A DNA stretch of 5,915 bases from an uncultured Flavobacteriales bacterium. Its GTDB lineage: Bacteria > Bacteroidota > Bacteroidia > Flavobacteriales > Crocinitomicaceae. A program made the position numbers and the translations under genes. Below, piece after piece: positions 5,720 through 5,915 of this stretch; position 1 is the stretch's first letter; each line of letters starts with the position of its first letter. The DNA lies in contig CAMPIU010000201.1 in assembly GCA_946886545.1 (NCBI GenBank), positions 1 through 5,915 on the forward strand. The letters are read 5' to 3'. A model generated the notes under the pieces. That model did not search any database, was not told where the DNA came from, and was given only the letters and a program-made list of their open reading frames with translations.

Positions 5720-5915
5720 ATGATATTTAAACACTCACCATTTATACTCGCACTGGCACTTTTTTCACATTCGTGCGGGGAAGAAAAAGCAGATTTAAAG
5801 ACACAAAAAGCTCCGATCGTTACAGTGGATGTTGTTCAACTAAAAGCCGGAGAGGTTGTTCGCTCCATTGCAAGTCCCGGATCAGTGATCCCAAACGAAC
5901 AAGTGGATGTTTACT
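5720..5915 (+). CDS. Lipoprotein periplasmic adaptor of an RND/HlyD-type efflux system (5' part only)
   Basis: Membrane fusion protein expected to link an inner-membrane pump (usually RND) to an outer-membrane TolC-like channel. Only 65 codons are visible. The N-terminus is a lipoprotein signal: MIFK, a hydrophobic stretch, then lipobox SHSC with Cys19 as the lipidated residue, followed by a charged linker (GEEKADLKTQK). The start of the mature domain, from about residue 36 (APIVTVDVVQLKAGEVVRSIASPGSVIPNEQVDVY), matches the first strands of RND adaptors of the AcrA/MexA type, where G-x-V-x-PNE leads into the barrel and lipoyl region. The ATG at 5720 lies 5 bases after the marR stop with no clear ribosome site, so it is probably cotranscribed and translationally coupled. 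The substrate cannot be read from this part. An ABC-type (MacA-like) adaptor is the main alternative. Confidence 0.85.
   Translation, partial: MIFKHSPFILALALFSHSCGEEKADLKTQKAPIVTVDVVQLKAGEVVRSIASPGSVIPNEQVDVY

Overview
The window looks like chromosomal DNA from a member of the Bacteroidota. It is AT-rich by eye, carries a PafA-type alkaline phosphatase and a propeller-bearing LytS-type sensor kinase typical of that phylum, shows little use of Shine-Dalgarno sites, and has several TAnnTTTG boxes, the -7 promoter element described in Bacteroides and Flavobacterium. Genus cannot be fixed from the sequence; an aquatic Flavobacteriales-like organism is a guess.

Layout from left to right: (1) 1-1342, minus strand: a secreted PafA-family alkaline phosphatase, cut by the left edge. 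(2) 1343-1564: a divergent intergenic gap with a CGCAGA repeat cluster and a perfect 12-bp palindrome. (3) 1565-2152, plus strand: MiaE, the di-iron tRNA hydroxylase. (4) 2156-2240: a convergent junction with a 13-bp perfect inverted repeat that may end both transcripts. (5) 2241-5156, minus strand: a 971-residue sensor kinase with signal peptide, periplasmic Reg_prop propeller, Y_Y_Y-like domain, one membrane helix and a LytS/YehU-type kinase core. It has no ATG start. (6) 5157-5249: a dense divergent control region with TAGTTA repeats at exact 16-bp spacing, two perfect inverted repeats and -7-like boxes on both strands. (7) 5250-5714, plus strand: a MarR-family repressor. (8) 5720 to the right edge, plus strand: the start of a lipoprotein periplasmic adaptor of an RND/HlyD-type efflux pump, 5 bases after marR.

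The right half reads as a regulated export locus: a MarR repressor in operon with an efflux adaptor, probably followed by an inner-membrane pump outside the window, with a large envelope sensor kinase facing the other way from a shared control region. The left half (phosphatase, tRNA modification) is housekeeping or nutrient acquisition with no evident link to it. All genes are of known families. The most unusual part is the repeat architecture of the 5157-5249 control region; nothing here amounts to a clearly new system.
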